A DNA stretch of 6,038 nucleotides, taken from NCBI GenBank assembly GCA_021774015.1, contig JAJFJO010000240.1, positions 1-6,038 on the forward strand, in the 5' to 3' direction. Under the pieces are notes generated by a model that saw only the letters and a list, made by a program, of their open reading frames with translations, did no database searches and was not told the origin of the DNA. Shown here one piece after another: positions 1 through 6,038 of this stretch; the first letter of the stretch is position 1; the number at the start of each line of letters is the position of its first letter. The stretch is from Gammaproteobacteria bacterium (GTDB taxonomy: Bacteria > Pseudomonadota > Gammaproteobacteria > Coxiellales > Coxiellaceae). The translations under genes and the position numbers were made by a program.

Positions 1-28
1 GTTGTTGTTTGTTTTTATGATCACGCAT
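1..28 (-). CDS. Start of the next dcw-cluster gene (first nine codons only; identity unknown)
   Basis: An ATG at 28-26 opens a frame that stays open to the window edge and reads MRDHKNKQQ. It lies 2 nt after the murC TAA stop (33-31). A purine-rich AGAGAAG at 43-37, inside the end of murC, is a plausible ribosome binding site 8 nt upstream. This tight spacing is the same as at the other junctions in the operon. In gammaproteobacterial dcw clusters the gene after murC is usually murB, ddl or ftsQ. The charged, hydrophilic N-terminus would suit the cytoplasmic tail of FtsQ, but nine residues cannot decide, so no name is given. A spurious short frame remains possible. Confidence 0.5.
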
Positions 29-30
29 CG

Positions 31-1428
31 TTAACACTTCTCTACTAAAATTTTTGCATATTGCCCCACAGTCCCCGCACCTTGAAAAATAACAACATCA
101 TTATTCTCAACCGCTTTCATTACTACAGCGGGAAGTTGCTCATTATCTTTAATAAAAATAGGTTTTATTGGACCTTGCCGTTCAATCGCTGTACTTAATG
201 CTTGCCCGCTAATATCAGCAATAGGCTCTTCACTCGCATTATAAATATCCATTAAAATAAGTTTATCAACTTTATTAAGTACGGTAATAAATCCCTGCCA
301 AAGATCTCGAGTGCGTGAATAACGATGCGGCTGAAACACCATCACCAAACGTCGCTGTGGCCAGGCTGCTCGCGCAGCTGCAATAGTAGCCTCTACCTCT
401 CTAGGGTGATGACCATAATCCTCAAACAAAGATACTATCTTACCATCAACATTAATATGACCATGGCTCTGAAAGCGTCGCCCAACTCCCGGAAAAGATT
501 GCAGGCCCTTTTTAATAATAACACCATCCAACTCTAACAATTTCGCAACCACATAAGCGGAACATGCATTTAAAATATTATGCGCACCCGGCATGTTAAT
601 CGCCGCCTGAAACACCTCACCACTTTTTGAATCAACAATGTCAAACTGACTCAATAAATTATATTGCTCGCTGGAACGAATTTGCAATTGCGCCTTATCA
701 CTAAAGCCAAAAGTAACGCTGTGGCAAGTTAACCGCGGATAAATTTCACAAATCCACGGGTCATCGATACATAAAACTGCGCAACCATCTTCTGGTAGAT
801 CATTTAAGAAAGTAACAAAGGCATTTTTTAATTGATTAACATCACCCTGATATGTTGTTAGATGGTCTGCATCAATATTCAATACAACTGCAATTTTAGG
901 CTTCAAATACAAGAAGGACGCATCACTCTCATCGGCTTCTGCCACAAAATACTGACTCTCTCCCAAACGCGCTGGGCTCACTGTATTATTTAACACACCA
1001 CCAATCACATAGGTCGGGTCACACTGACCTTGCATTAGCACATGCGCAAGAATACTTGTCGTTGTGGTTTTACCGTGCGTTCCCGCAATCGCAATACCAT
1101 AATGATTTTTCATCAACTCAGCTAGCATTTTGCCGCGCTGTAACATAGGAATTTTATGCGTCACCGCTGCAACATACTCAGGATTATTCTGCTCAATTGC
1201 ACTGGAATACACAACCAAATCAGCACCATTCACATGATTTTCATGATGGCCTTCATAAATTTCCGCACCCAATTCTTTTAAATATTGCGTGGTTTGTCCG
1301 CACACTTTATCTGACCCAGAGATACGATAGCCTTTCCGTAATAGTATTTCTGCAACACCACTCACACCAATCCCGCCAATGCCTACGCAATGAATACGTT
1401 TAATCGCTTTATCTAATAGTTCTAGCAC
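31..1428 (-). CDS. murC: UDP-N-acetylmuramate--L-alanine ligase MurC
   Basis: Cytoplasmic ATP-dependent ligase that adds L-alanine to UDP-MurNAc, the first peptide step of peptidoglycan precursor synthesis. The 465 residues show the three Mur-ligase domains. The N-terminal UDP-binding Rossmann fold has the glycine-rich GIGGIGVSG at 16-24. The central ATPase domain has the P-loop GTHGKTTTT at 116-124, EADESDASF at 164-172 and the DH pair at 188-189. The C-terminal domain has GRRFQ at 316-320, EDYGHHP at 336-342 and FQPHRYSRTRDL at 365-376. It is somewhat shorter than E. coli MurC (491), mainly because it lacks a C-terminal tail. The start is GTG at 1428-1426, 1 nt after the murG TAG, with GGAGA 6 nt upstream. 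From this start the protein reaches the Rossmann motif after about 15 residues, which is reasonable for the family. Stop is TAA at 33-31. All key motifs are intact. Confidence 0.97.
   Translation of the reverse strand: MLELLDKAIKRIHCVGIGGIGVSGVAEILLRKGYRISGSDKVCGQTTQYLKELGAEIYEGHHENHVNGADLVVYSSAIEQNNPEYVAAVTHKIPMLQRGKMLAELMKNHYGIAIAGTHGKTTTTSILAHVLMQGQCDPTYVIGGVLNNTVSPARLGESQYFVAEADESDASFLYLKPKIAVVLNIDADHLTTYQGDVNQLKNAFVTFLNDLPEDGCAVLCIDDPWICEIYPRLTCHSVTFGFSDKAQLQIRSSEQYNLLSQFDIVDSKSGEVFQAAINMPGAHNILNACSAYVVAKLLELDGVIIKKGLQSFPGVGRRFQSHGHINVDGKIVSLFEDYGHHPREVEATIAAARAAWPQRRLVMVFQPHRYSRTRDLWQGFITVLNKVDKLILMDIYNASEEPIADISGQALSTAIERQGPIKPIFIKDNEQLPAVVMKAVENNDVVIFQGAGTVGQYAKILVEKC
37..43 (-). promoter_or_regulatory. 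Probable ribosome binding site for the gene after murC
   Basis: On the minus strand AGAGAAG (43-37) lies 8 nt before the ATG at 28-26. It sits within the last codons of murC, so translation of the next gene is probably coupled to that of murC. The match to the Shine-Dalgarno consensus is partial. Confidence 0.4.
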
Positions 1429-1429
1429 T

Positions 1430-2518
1430 CTAATTCTCCATTACCCGCAAACATGCATCTGAGGCATCATGCACAGCATTGGGGCGCGCTATTGCTCGCG
1501 CTTTTAATGCCATTTGCTGGCAGTGATCACGTTGATTGATAAACAAGCCTAATAAATCACACAGTTTTTTTGGGGTTATGTCATTTTGCGGGAACACATA
1601 GGCTGCTCCAGCTGCTTCTAATAGCTGCGCATTATGGTATTGATGATTATCAACAGCATATGGAAAAGGAATTAAGATGCTCGCCAATCCAACAGCCGCC
1701 AACTCTGCAACCGTTAACGCACCCGAACGGCAGATAACCATATCCGCCCAAGAATAAGCTGTCACGATATCATCGATAAAATCATTGACCTTAACTTTAA
1801 CAGGCAGCTTTTTATAGGCGGCTTGCATCAATTTATAATCACGCTTGCCCGTTTGGTGCCAAATATCCAGATGTTTATTTAAAGAAAAATCGTTGAGTGC
1901 GCTCAGCAGCAAATGATTAATGGCTGATGCACCTTGACTGCCACCCAAAATCAACACACGCAAATCACCCTGCCGACTTTGCAAACGAAATTCGGGGGCT
2001 GATACTGACGCCACTGATGTGCGCACAGGGTTACCAATATTATCAGCATCCACGCCATTACCTTTTGCTTTAAACGCATCCGGAAAACCGCACAACACTT
2101 TTTTAGCAAATTTCGCTAACATCGTATTGGTATAACCTGCAATAGAGTTTTGCTCATGCACAACTAATGGCTTGCGCAATAACCACGCTGCAATACCACC
2201 AGGCCCTGATACAAAACCACCCATCGCCAATACCATGGTCGGCCTGACCTTTAAAATCACCCAACAAGATTGCAACACAGCAATACCGATTTGCATAAAA
2301 GAGAATAGTTTCTTAAACAGGTTTTTGCCACGAATGCGGCCAATAGAAATATAAGAGATAGGATAATGCGGTGACACCAGCTCTTGCTCAAGCCCAACCT
2401 TGGAACCCAGCCAATGTATATCACAACCTCGCGACGCCAATATATCTGCGACCGCTAAGGCTGGGAAAATATGCCCACCTGTGCCGCCCGCTATAATAAG
2501 AATTTTATTGCGCTTCAT
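1430..2518 (-). CDS. murG: UDP-N-acetylglucosamine--lipid I N-acetylglucosaminyltransferase MurG
   Basis: Peripheral membrane glycosyltransferase (GT-B fold, family GT28) on the cytoplasmic face. It transfers GlcNAc from UDP-GlcNAc to lipid I, making lipid II. The 362 residues are close to E. coli MurG (355). Visible motifs in order: the glycine-rich loop GGTGGHIFPA at 11-20, GGFVSGPGG at 100-108, HEQNSIAGYTN at 121-131, IGNPVR at 161-166, the second-domain glycine loop GGSQGA at 192-197, the nucleotide-binding CRSGALTVAE at 263-272, and D290/Q293, which align with the donor-sugar contact region. The ATG at 2518-2516 puts the first glycine loop ten residues in, as is normal for MurG. Unlike its neighbours it does not follow the upstream gene directly: 261 nt with an inverted-repeat element separate it from ftsW. 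It may therefore rely on read-through or on its own promoter; no convincing one is visible. Stop is TAG, 1 nt before the murC GTG. Confidence 0.97.
   Translation of the reverse strand: MKRNKILIIAGGTGGHIFPALAVADILASRGCDIHWLGSKVGLEQELVSPHYPISYISIGRIRGKNLFKKLFSFMQIGIAVLQSCWVILKVRPTMVLAMGGFVSGPGGIAAWLLRKPLVVHEQNSIAGYTNTMLAKFAKKVLCGFPDAFKAKGNGVDADNIGNPVRTSVASVSAPEFRLQSRQGDLRVLILGGSQGASAINHLLLSALNDFSLNKHLDIWHQTGKRDYKLMQAAYKKLPVKVKVNDFIDDIVTAYSWADMVICRSGALTVAELAAVGLASILIPFPYAVDNHQYHNAQLLEAAGAAYVFPQNDITPKKLCDLLGLFINQRDHCQQMALKARAIARPNAVHDASDACLRVMEN
1435..1439 (-). promoter_or_regulatory. Shine-Dalgarno sequence that fixes the GTG start of murC
   Basis: GGAGA on the minus strand (1439-1435) ends 6 nt before the GTG at 1428-1426. 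It lies inside the last two codons of murG. It is the clearest ribosome binding site in the window, and it supports the GTG start although GTG is a weaker initiator. The layout implies translational coupling of murC to murG. Confidence 0.75.
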
Positions 2519-2527
2519 TAAAAAACA

Positions 2528-2532
2528 TCCCT
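2528..2532 (-). promoter_or_regulatory. Probable ribosome binding site of murG
   Basis: AGGGA on the minus strand (2532-2528) lies 9 nt before the murG ATG at 2518-2516. It is separated from it by a T-rich stretch. Because murG is not coupled to the upstream gene, this site probably drives independent initiation. Confidence 0.55.
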
Positions 2533-2559
2533 ACAGGATAAATGTCAATATTTCCCAGT

Positions 2560-2572
2560 GTTAGATTCTAAC
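2560..2572. other. Small palindrome upstream of murG
   Basis: GTTAGA, one base, TCTAAC: a perfect inverted repeat with 6-bp arms, 42 nt upstream of the murG start and outside the larger repeat element. On the minus strand it includes TAGAAT (2570-2565), one base from the -10 consensus, but no good -35 lies 16-18 nt upstream of it. It could be a small protein-binding site or chance; nothing else supports a function. Confidence 0.25.
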
Positions 2573-2604
2573 CTAAGTTGAGTGTTGTTACGATAAGATT
2601 GATG

Positions 2605-2675
2605 TGTCATCCTGAAATTTAGACGTTCTTCACGAGCTTGCGAGTGTTAGGAAGTCTTAATATTCAGGATCCACA
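2605..2675. repeat. Long imperfect hairpin inside the repeat element
   Basis: ATCCTGAA (2609-2616) pairs perfectly with TTCAGGAT (2663-2670). The pairing extends outward (TGT 2605-2607 with ACA 2673-2675) and inward through AGAC (2621-2624) with GTCT (2654-2657) and TTC (2628-2630) with GAA (2650-2652), with small bulges. The loop holds CGAG twice (2633-2636 and 2641-2644). Neither strand has a T-run after the stem, so it does not look like an intrinsic terminator. In the operon transcript it would form a stem-loop between ftsW and murG that could affect RNA processing or stability; that effect is inference. Confidence 0.6.
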
Positions 2676-2741
2676 GCTACAAAACCACGGACCCCGGCTC
2701 CAGTAATAAATAGGGCGCTTCGCGCGATTTCCAGAATGACA
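2605..2741. repeat. Inverted-repeat element (miniature dispersed repeat, MITE-like) between ftsW and murG
   Basis: The left end TGTCATCCTGAAA (2605-2617) matches the reverse complement of the right end (2729-2741, TGTCATTCTGGAA) at 11 of 13 positions. This gives about 137 bp bounded by imperfect terminal inverted repeats. Inside are a long imperfect hairpin (2605-2675) and a short GC stem with arms at 2715-2718 and 2722-2725. No open frame of note and no transposase are present, and I see no clear target-site duplication. The remainder of the ftsW-murG gap (2519-2604 and 2742-2779) holds only the murG ribosome binding site, a small palindrome and plain spacer. Ends of the TGTCAT type recur in many bacterial dispersed repeats. 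That this one is multicopy in its genome is an inference, since only one copy lies in the window. Confidence 0.65.
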
Positions 2742-2779
2742 TGCCTAAATAGTTACCTGCACAGGACAAAAATCGCTGA

Positions 2780-3952
2780 TCAATATCGCGCACGTGCGCG
2801 ACCCCCTTTATCACGCTTAGACTCATAAGAAATACGCAACACCAGACCGATTACCGCACAATTGACTAGCATACTACTGCCGCCATAACTCATAAATGGC
2901 AGTGTTAAACCTTTGGTTGGCAATACACCTGCATTCACGCCCATATTAATTAAAGCCTGAAAACCAATCCATATTGCTGCCCCATAAGTAAAATACGCTG
3001 AAAACAAATCGCCATTTGCATACGCTCTGCGACCAATACTAATCATCCTAATAACTAACAATGCAAACAAGGCAATTAAAAATAACTCCCCCAAGAAACC
3101 CAGCTCTTCAGCAATCACCGCAAACAAAAAATCCGTATGCGCCTCCGGAAGATAAAATAATTTTTGTATGCTATTACCTAAACCAACACCAAACACGCCC
3201 CCTCGCCCAAAAGCAATTAACGATTGAGTTAACTGATAACCTGAACCAAATGCAGTTTTCCAAGGGTTTAAAAATGTTGTAATGCGCTCTAAGCGATACG
3301 GTGATGTGATCGCCAGTGTTGTCATCGCTCCAATCACTCCCAGGAATAAAATAGAAAAAGGCCAGAGGCGTACACCTGCTATAAATAGCAGCGCTAAAAA
3401 TGTAGTAGCAATGACTGTCACCGCGCCAAAATCTGGTTGCATTAACAACAACACACTCATAAGAGCCAACAGAATCATCGGCTTTAAAAAACCGATAAAC
3501 TGAGTTTGAACCTGCTCTTGAAAACGCTCTAAATAGCTCGCCAAATATAAAATCGCAGCAAACTTTACTGCTTCAGAGACTTGCAACGATACAAAACCGA
3601 GGTTAATCCAACGACGACTGCCATTAACAACCCGACCAATACCTGGCACTAAAACAGCAAGTAGCGATAAGATACCCAGTAACAACAGTATAGGGCTCGC
3701 TTTTTTCCACGCCTCAACAGGTATGCGCATGATAATCCAAACCAACACCAGCCCCAAGCACACATAAACAGATTGACGGAAAAAATAGTGCAAAGGAAAA
3801 CCAAATTGTTTGTCTGAAATCACCATAGATGCTGATGCCACCATCAACAAACCAAATGCGATTAACGCAAGCGCTGTAAATAATATCCAACGATCATATT
3901 CTAAAGACTCACGTCGTGTTTTAGGTTGACGATTGTGCAAACGATTTGACAT
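2780..3952 (-). CDS. ftsW: Septal peptidoglycan glycosyltransferase FtsW (SEDS family)
   Basis: Polytopic inner-membrane protein of the divisome. It polymerises lipid II into septal glycan strands together with its partner class B penicillin-binding protein (FtsI). The 390 residues (E. coli FtsW 414) show a short basic cytoplasmic N-terminus, about ten hydrophobic segments starting near residue 22, and a basic C-terminal tail. Family motifs: NGSRRWINLG at 110-119, QPDFG at 172-176, FGRGGVFGVGLG at 248-259, and LPEAHTDFLFAV at 268-279, with Asp274 at the position of the essential SEDS aspartate. The second half of the signature, GVLPTKGLTLPFMSYGGSS, is at 342-360. RodA is the close alternative, but the position between murD and murG identifies FtsW. 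The ATG at 3952-3950 overlaps the murD stop as TAATG, with GGTGA (3963-3959) upstream. Stop is TGA at 2782-2780. Confidence 0.96.
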   Translation of the reverse strand: MSNRLHNRQPKTRRESLEYDRWILFTALALIAFGLLMVASASMVISDKQFGFPLHYFFRQSVYVCLGLVLVWIIMRIPVEAWKKASPILLLLGILSLLAVLVPGIGRVVNGSRRWINLGFVSLQVSEAVKFAAILYLASYLERFQEQVQTQFIGFLKPMILLALMSVLLLMQPDFGAVTVIATTFLALLFIAGVRLWPFSILFLGVIGAMTTLAITSPYRLERITTFLNPWKTAFGSGYQLTQSLIAFGRGGVFGVGLGNSIQKLFYLPEAHTDFLFAVIAEELGFLGELFLIALFALLVIRMISIGRRAYANGDLFSAYFTYGAAIWIGFQALINMGVNAGVLPTKGLTLPFMSYGGSSMLVNCAVIGLVLRISYESKRDKGGRARARY

Positions 3953-5289
3953 TAGAGTTCACCAACTAATTGCATAAACACATCACCACGATGCTCATAA
4001 TTATTAAACATATCAAAACTCGCACACGCAGGTGACAATAATACCGCATCACCTGGGCTGGCTAACTGAGCCGCACGTTGCACGGCTTGACCAAGTGATT
4101 CTACATGATAAATAGGCGCAACGGGTGCTAATGTTTTATGTAAATTCATTGCATCTTGCCCCAAAAGAATAACATGCGAAACATGCTGACTCACCGGTTG
4201 TTGCAGCGGTGTGAAATCAGCGGACTTCCCATCACCACCAGCAATCAAAATAACTTGGCCTTTGCACATCCCTCCCACAGAATGTAATGCGGCTGTTACA
4301 GCACCCACATTGGTTGCTTTGGAATCATTATAATAATCAACGCCTTCAACATGACGCACCCACTGGCAGCGATGCACCAACCCTGAAAAATGCTGTAATG
4401 TATGCAGCATGGAATCCATGGGCAAGCCAATAGAGCTCCCCAACGCCAATGCAACCACAGCGTTCTGACAATGATGCTGGCCCTGCAACGCCATATTTTT
4501 AACGGGCATTAATAGTTCTTTGCCATGAGCAAGGTACACATCATCATCCTCTTGCTCTAAACCAAATTGATTTGCTTTAGGGGAGTGCTGGGTAAAACCA
4601 ATACGTTGCGTCAGCTTCAGATCTTGCCAAATATCCGGCTCATCACTATTCACAACAGCTACATCACAATGATTATAGATGCTTTGCTTAGCTGCCTTAT
4701 AGGCTTCAAAACTCGCATACCGATCCATATGATCCGGACATACATTTAACACAACCGCTGCTCGTGCTTTTAAAGACTGCGTCGTTTCCAATTGAAAGCT
4801 CGATAACTCCATCACATAGCAATCGGGTGGTGTTTGCTCTAAGGCATCCAGCACGGGCTCGCCGATATTGCCACAGACAACAACAGATTGTTTTGCATCT
4901 TTAACCATTTGACCCATTAACGTCGTCACGGTTGTCTTACCATTGGATCCTGTGATAGCAATGATAGGTGCTTTAGCTTCTCGAACAAATAACTCAATAT
5001 CACCAATAATATCAGCACCTCTACGTTGTTGCGCCGCAATTGCAGGTTCCTGCAATGACACGCCTGGGCTCACCACCAATTGCTGCGCTGACTCTAATAT
5101 TGATGTATCAAACGTTCCTATGACAACAGACACATCAGGAAACTCTTGTTGCAATTGTTCTAAACAAGGAGGGTGTTGACGGCTATCTACCACCGCCACG
5201 GTAATGCCTCGACGCGCAAAATACCGAACACATGACAAGCCAGTAATGCCAAGACCTACAATCACTGTAGAATACGTTGTGTTACCCAT
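3952..5289 (-). CDS. murD: UDP-N-acetylmuramoyl-L-alanine--D-glutamate ligase MurD
   Basis: Cytoplasmic ATP-dependent ligase that adds D-glutamate to UDP-MurNAc-L-Ala. The 445 residues (E. coli MurD 438) contain the N-terminal nucleotide-binding fold with GLGITGLSC at 12-20. The P-loop GSNGKTT is at 114-120, followed by GNIG at 140-143, ELSSFQLE at 161-168 and DHMDRY at 186-191. Lys201 corresponds to the carbamylated lysine (K198) of E. coli; the loop between His187 and it is one residue shorter. The C-terminal domain has NDSKATN at 321-327, GGDGKSADF at 351-359, LLSPACASFDMF at 417-428 and YEHRGDVF at 431-438. ATG at 5289-5287 follows the mraY TAG by 3 nt, with a weak GAGA site (5299-5296) inside the end of mraY. 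It shares one base with the ftsW start, so the two are probably translationally coupled. No motif is missing. Confidence 0.97.
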   Translation of the reverse strand: MGNTTYSTVIVGLGITGLSCVRYFARRGITVAVVDSRQHPPCLEQLQQEFPDVSVVIGTFDTSILESAQQLVVSPGVSLQEPAIAAQQRRGADIIGDIELFVREAKAPIIAITGSNGKTTVTTLMGQMVKDAKQSVVVCGNIGEPVLDALEQTPPDCYVMELSSFQLETTQSLKARAAVVLNVCPDHMDRYASFEAYKAAKQSIYNHCDVAVVNSDEPDIWQDLKLTQRIGFTQHSPKANQFGLEQEDDDVYLAHGKELLMPVKNMALQGQHHCQNAVVALALGSSIGLPMDSMLHTLQHFSGLVHRCQWVRHVEGVDYYNDSKATNVGAVTAALHSVGGMCKGQVILIAGGDGKSADFTPLQQPVSQHVSHVILLGQDAMNLHKTLAPVAPIYHVESLGQAVQRAAQLASPGDAVLLSPACASFDMFNNYEHRGDVFMQLVGEL

Positions 5290-5292
5290 AAG

Positions 5293-6038
5293 CTATCTCA
5301 ATTTTAATGTGGCCAAACCCACCAGCACCAAAATAACGGTAATAATCCAAAATCGCACAATGACTTTAGGTTCTGGCCAACCTTTTAATTCAAAATGATG
5401 GTGCAAAGGAGCCATTTTAAAAATACGCTTTCCTGTCAGCTTAAATGATGCGACTTGTAATATAACAGAGACGGTTTCAGCAACAAAAATGCCACCCATA
5501 ATTAACAGAATTAACTCTTGGCGCACCACAATAGCAACAATACCTAAAGCAGCACCCAATGCTAGCGACCCAACATCGCCCATAAATACTTGCGCAGGAT
5601 AAGTGTTAAACCATAGAAAGCCTAAACCCGCACCAACGATGGCACTACAAAAAATCGCCATCTCTCCCGCACCCGGAATATAAGGGATCGATAAATATTT
5701 AGCGAAAAATAAATTTCCTGTTAAATACGCAAACACACCTAAAGCCACTGCCACCAATACCGTTGGCATCAACGCCAAACCATCCAAACCATCCGTAAGA
5801 TTCACCGCATTACTACTACCCACCAATACAAAATATGACAGTACGATATACAGCAAACCTAAACTGGGTAACACATTTTTAAAGAAAGGAATCACCAATT
5901 GTGTTTCTGCGGGCAATGTTGCCGTCGAATATAAAAAAATGGCTACCATTAATGCAGCAATTGACTGCCATAAATATTTCCACCGCGCCGGTAAGCCGCG
6001 AGTATTGCGTTGCACCACTTTACGGTAATCATCCACCC
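5293..6038 (-). CDS. mraY: Phospho-N-acetylmuramoyl-pentapeptide-transferase MraY (C-terminal two thirds; start beyond the window)
   Basis: Integral membrane enzyme that transfers phospho-MurNAc-pentapeptide from the UDP precursor to undecaprenyl phosphate, forming lipid I on the cytoplasmic side. About 247 residues are visible, so roughly 113 are missing if the length equals E. coli MraY (360). The GTG at 6036-6034 could be mistaken for a start, but it encodes the valine just before the catalytic DDYRK pair (D115/D116 in E. coli) and is internal. Counting visible residues from that valine as 1: the Asp pair at 2-3, NLTDGLDGLA at 79-88, FMGDVGS at 152-157 with Asp154 (equal to E. coli D267 after adding 113), and HHHFELKGWPEP at 212-223. 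Several hydrophobic segments alternate with these loops. The stop is TAG at 5295-5293. It is the first visible gene of the operon and lies directly upstream of murD. Confidence 0.97.
   Translation of the reverse strand, partial: VDDYRKVVQRNTRGLPARWKYLWQSIAALMVAIFLYSTATLPAETQLVIPFFKNVLPSLGLLYIVLSYFVLVGSSNAVNLTDGLDGLALMPTVLVAVALGVFAYLTGNLFFAKYLSIPYIPGAGEMAIFCSAIVGAGLGFLWFNTYPAQVFMGDVGSLALGAALGIVAIVVRQELILLIMGGIFVAETVSVILQVASFKLTGKRIFKMAPLHHHFELKGWPEPKVIVRFWIITVILVLVGLATLKLR

Noticed and set aside
325..537. Plus-strand open frame of 70 codons, and similar plus-strand frames at 1197-1403, 2172-2354, 3061-3503, 4567-4749 and 4943-5398
   Set aside because: All lie antisense to well-supported conserved genes, are short, and show no recognisable protein features; they are shadows.
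2543..2548. Perfect TTGACA (-35 box) on the minus strand upstream of murG
   Set aside because: At 16-18 nt downstream there is only a T-tract and no -10-like hexamer, and transcription would start at or inside the murG start codon, after its ribosome binding site.
2700..2726. GC hairpin (2715-2725) followed on the minus strand by a T-rich stretch, as a terminator of ftsW
   Set aside because: The stem is only 4 bp and the following sequence (CCTATTTATTA) is not a continuous T-run; it is better seen as an internal part of the repeat element.
2756..2765. CCTG-CA-CAGG palindrome just after the ftsW stop
   Set aside because: Arms of 4 bp with a 2-nt loop cannot form a stable hairpin, and such short palindromes are expected by chance.
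6034..6036. GTG as a start codon giving a 247-residue MraY
   Set aside because: It encodes the valine immediately before the catalytic Asp-Asp pair; the reading frame continues upstream past the window edge, and the residue numbering fits a full-length protein of about 360.
1..6038. A novel defence, mobile or biosynthetic system hidden among the genes
   Set aside because: Every long frame is a canonical dcw peptidoglycan gene with intact motifs and normal order; the only non-genic space is the 261-nt gap, which has no coding potential.

Overview
The window is a slice of the division and cell wall (dcw) cluster of a proteobacterium, read entirely on the minus strand. From right to left, which is the direction of transcription, it holds mraY (3' part), murD, ftsW, murG and murC. 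The first nine codons of a probable next gene lie at the left edge. Gene order and protein motifs match the gammaproteobacterial dcw cluster. The moderately AT-rich composition, the high similarity of MraY to the E. coli protein as I recall it, and a short inverted-repeat element with TGTCAT-type ends all fit a gammaproteobacterium. Legionellales (relatives of Coxiella and Legionella) is a guess, not something the sequence proves.

Layout: mraY occupies 5293-6038 and runs off the right edge. murD (3952-5289) starts 3 nt after the mraY stop. ftsW (2780-3952) overlaps the murD stop by 1 nt (TAATG). A 261-nt gap (2519-2779) follows, and it is the only real interruption of an otherwise gapless operon. 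murG (1430-2518) comes next. murC (31-1428) begins with GTG, 1 nt after the murG stop. A short open frame (28 to 1) begins 2 nt after the murC stop.

How the genes work together: MurC adds the first amino acid (L-Ala) and MurD the second (D-Glu) to UDP-MurNAc in the cytoplasm. MraY transfers the completed phospho-MurNAc-pentapeptide to undecaprenyl phosphate, giving lipid I. MurG adds GlcNAc to give lipid II. FtsW polymerises lipid II into septal glycan together with a class B penicillin-binding protein. All five proteins appear intact in the parts visible, with catalytic motifs present.

The one feature that is not routine is in the ftsW-murG gap. A roughly 137-bp element with imperfect terminal inverted repeats (2605-2741) contains a long imperfect hairpin (2605-2675) and looks like a dispersed miniature repeat inserted into the operon. 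I see no phage, CRISPR, toxin-antitoxin or other accessory system here, and no sign of an undescribed system beyond this repeat.
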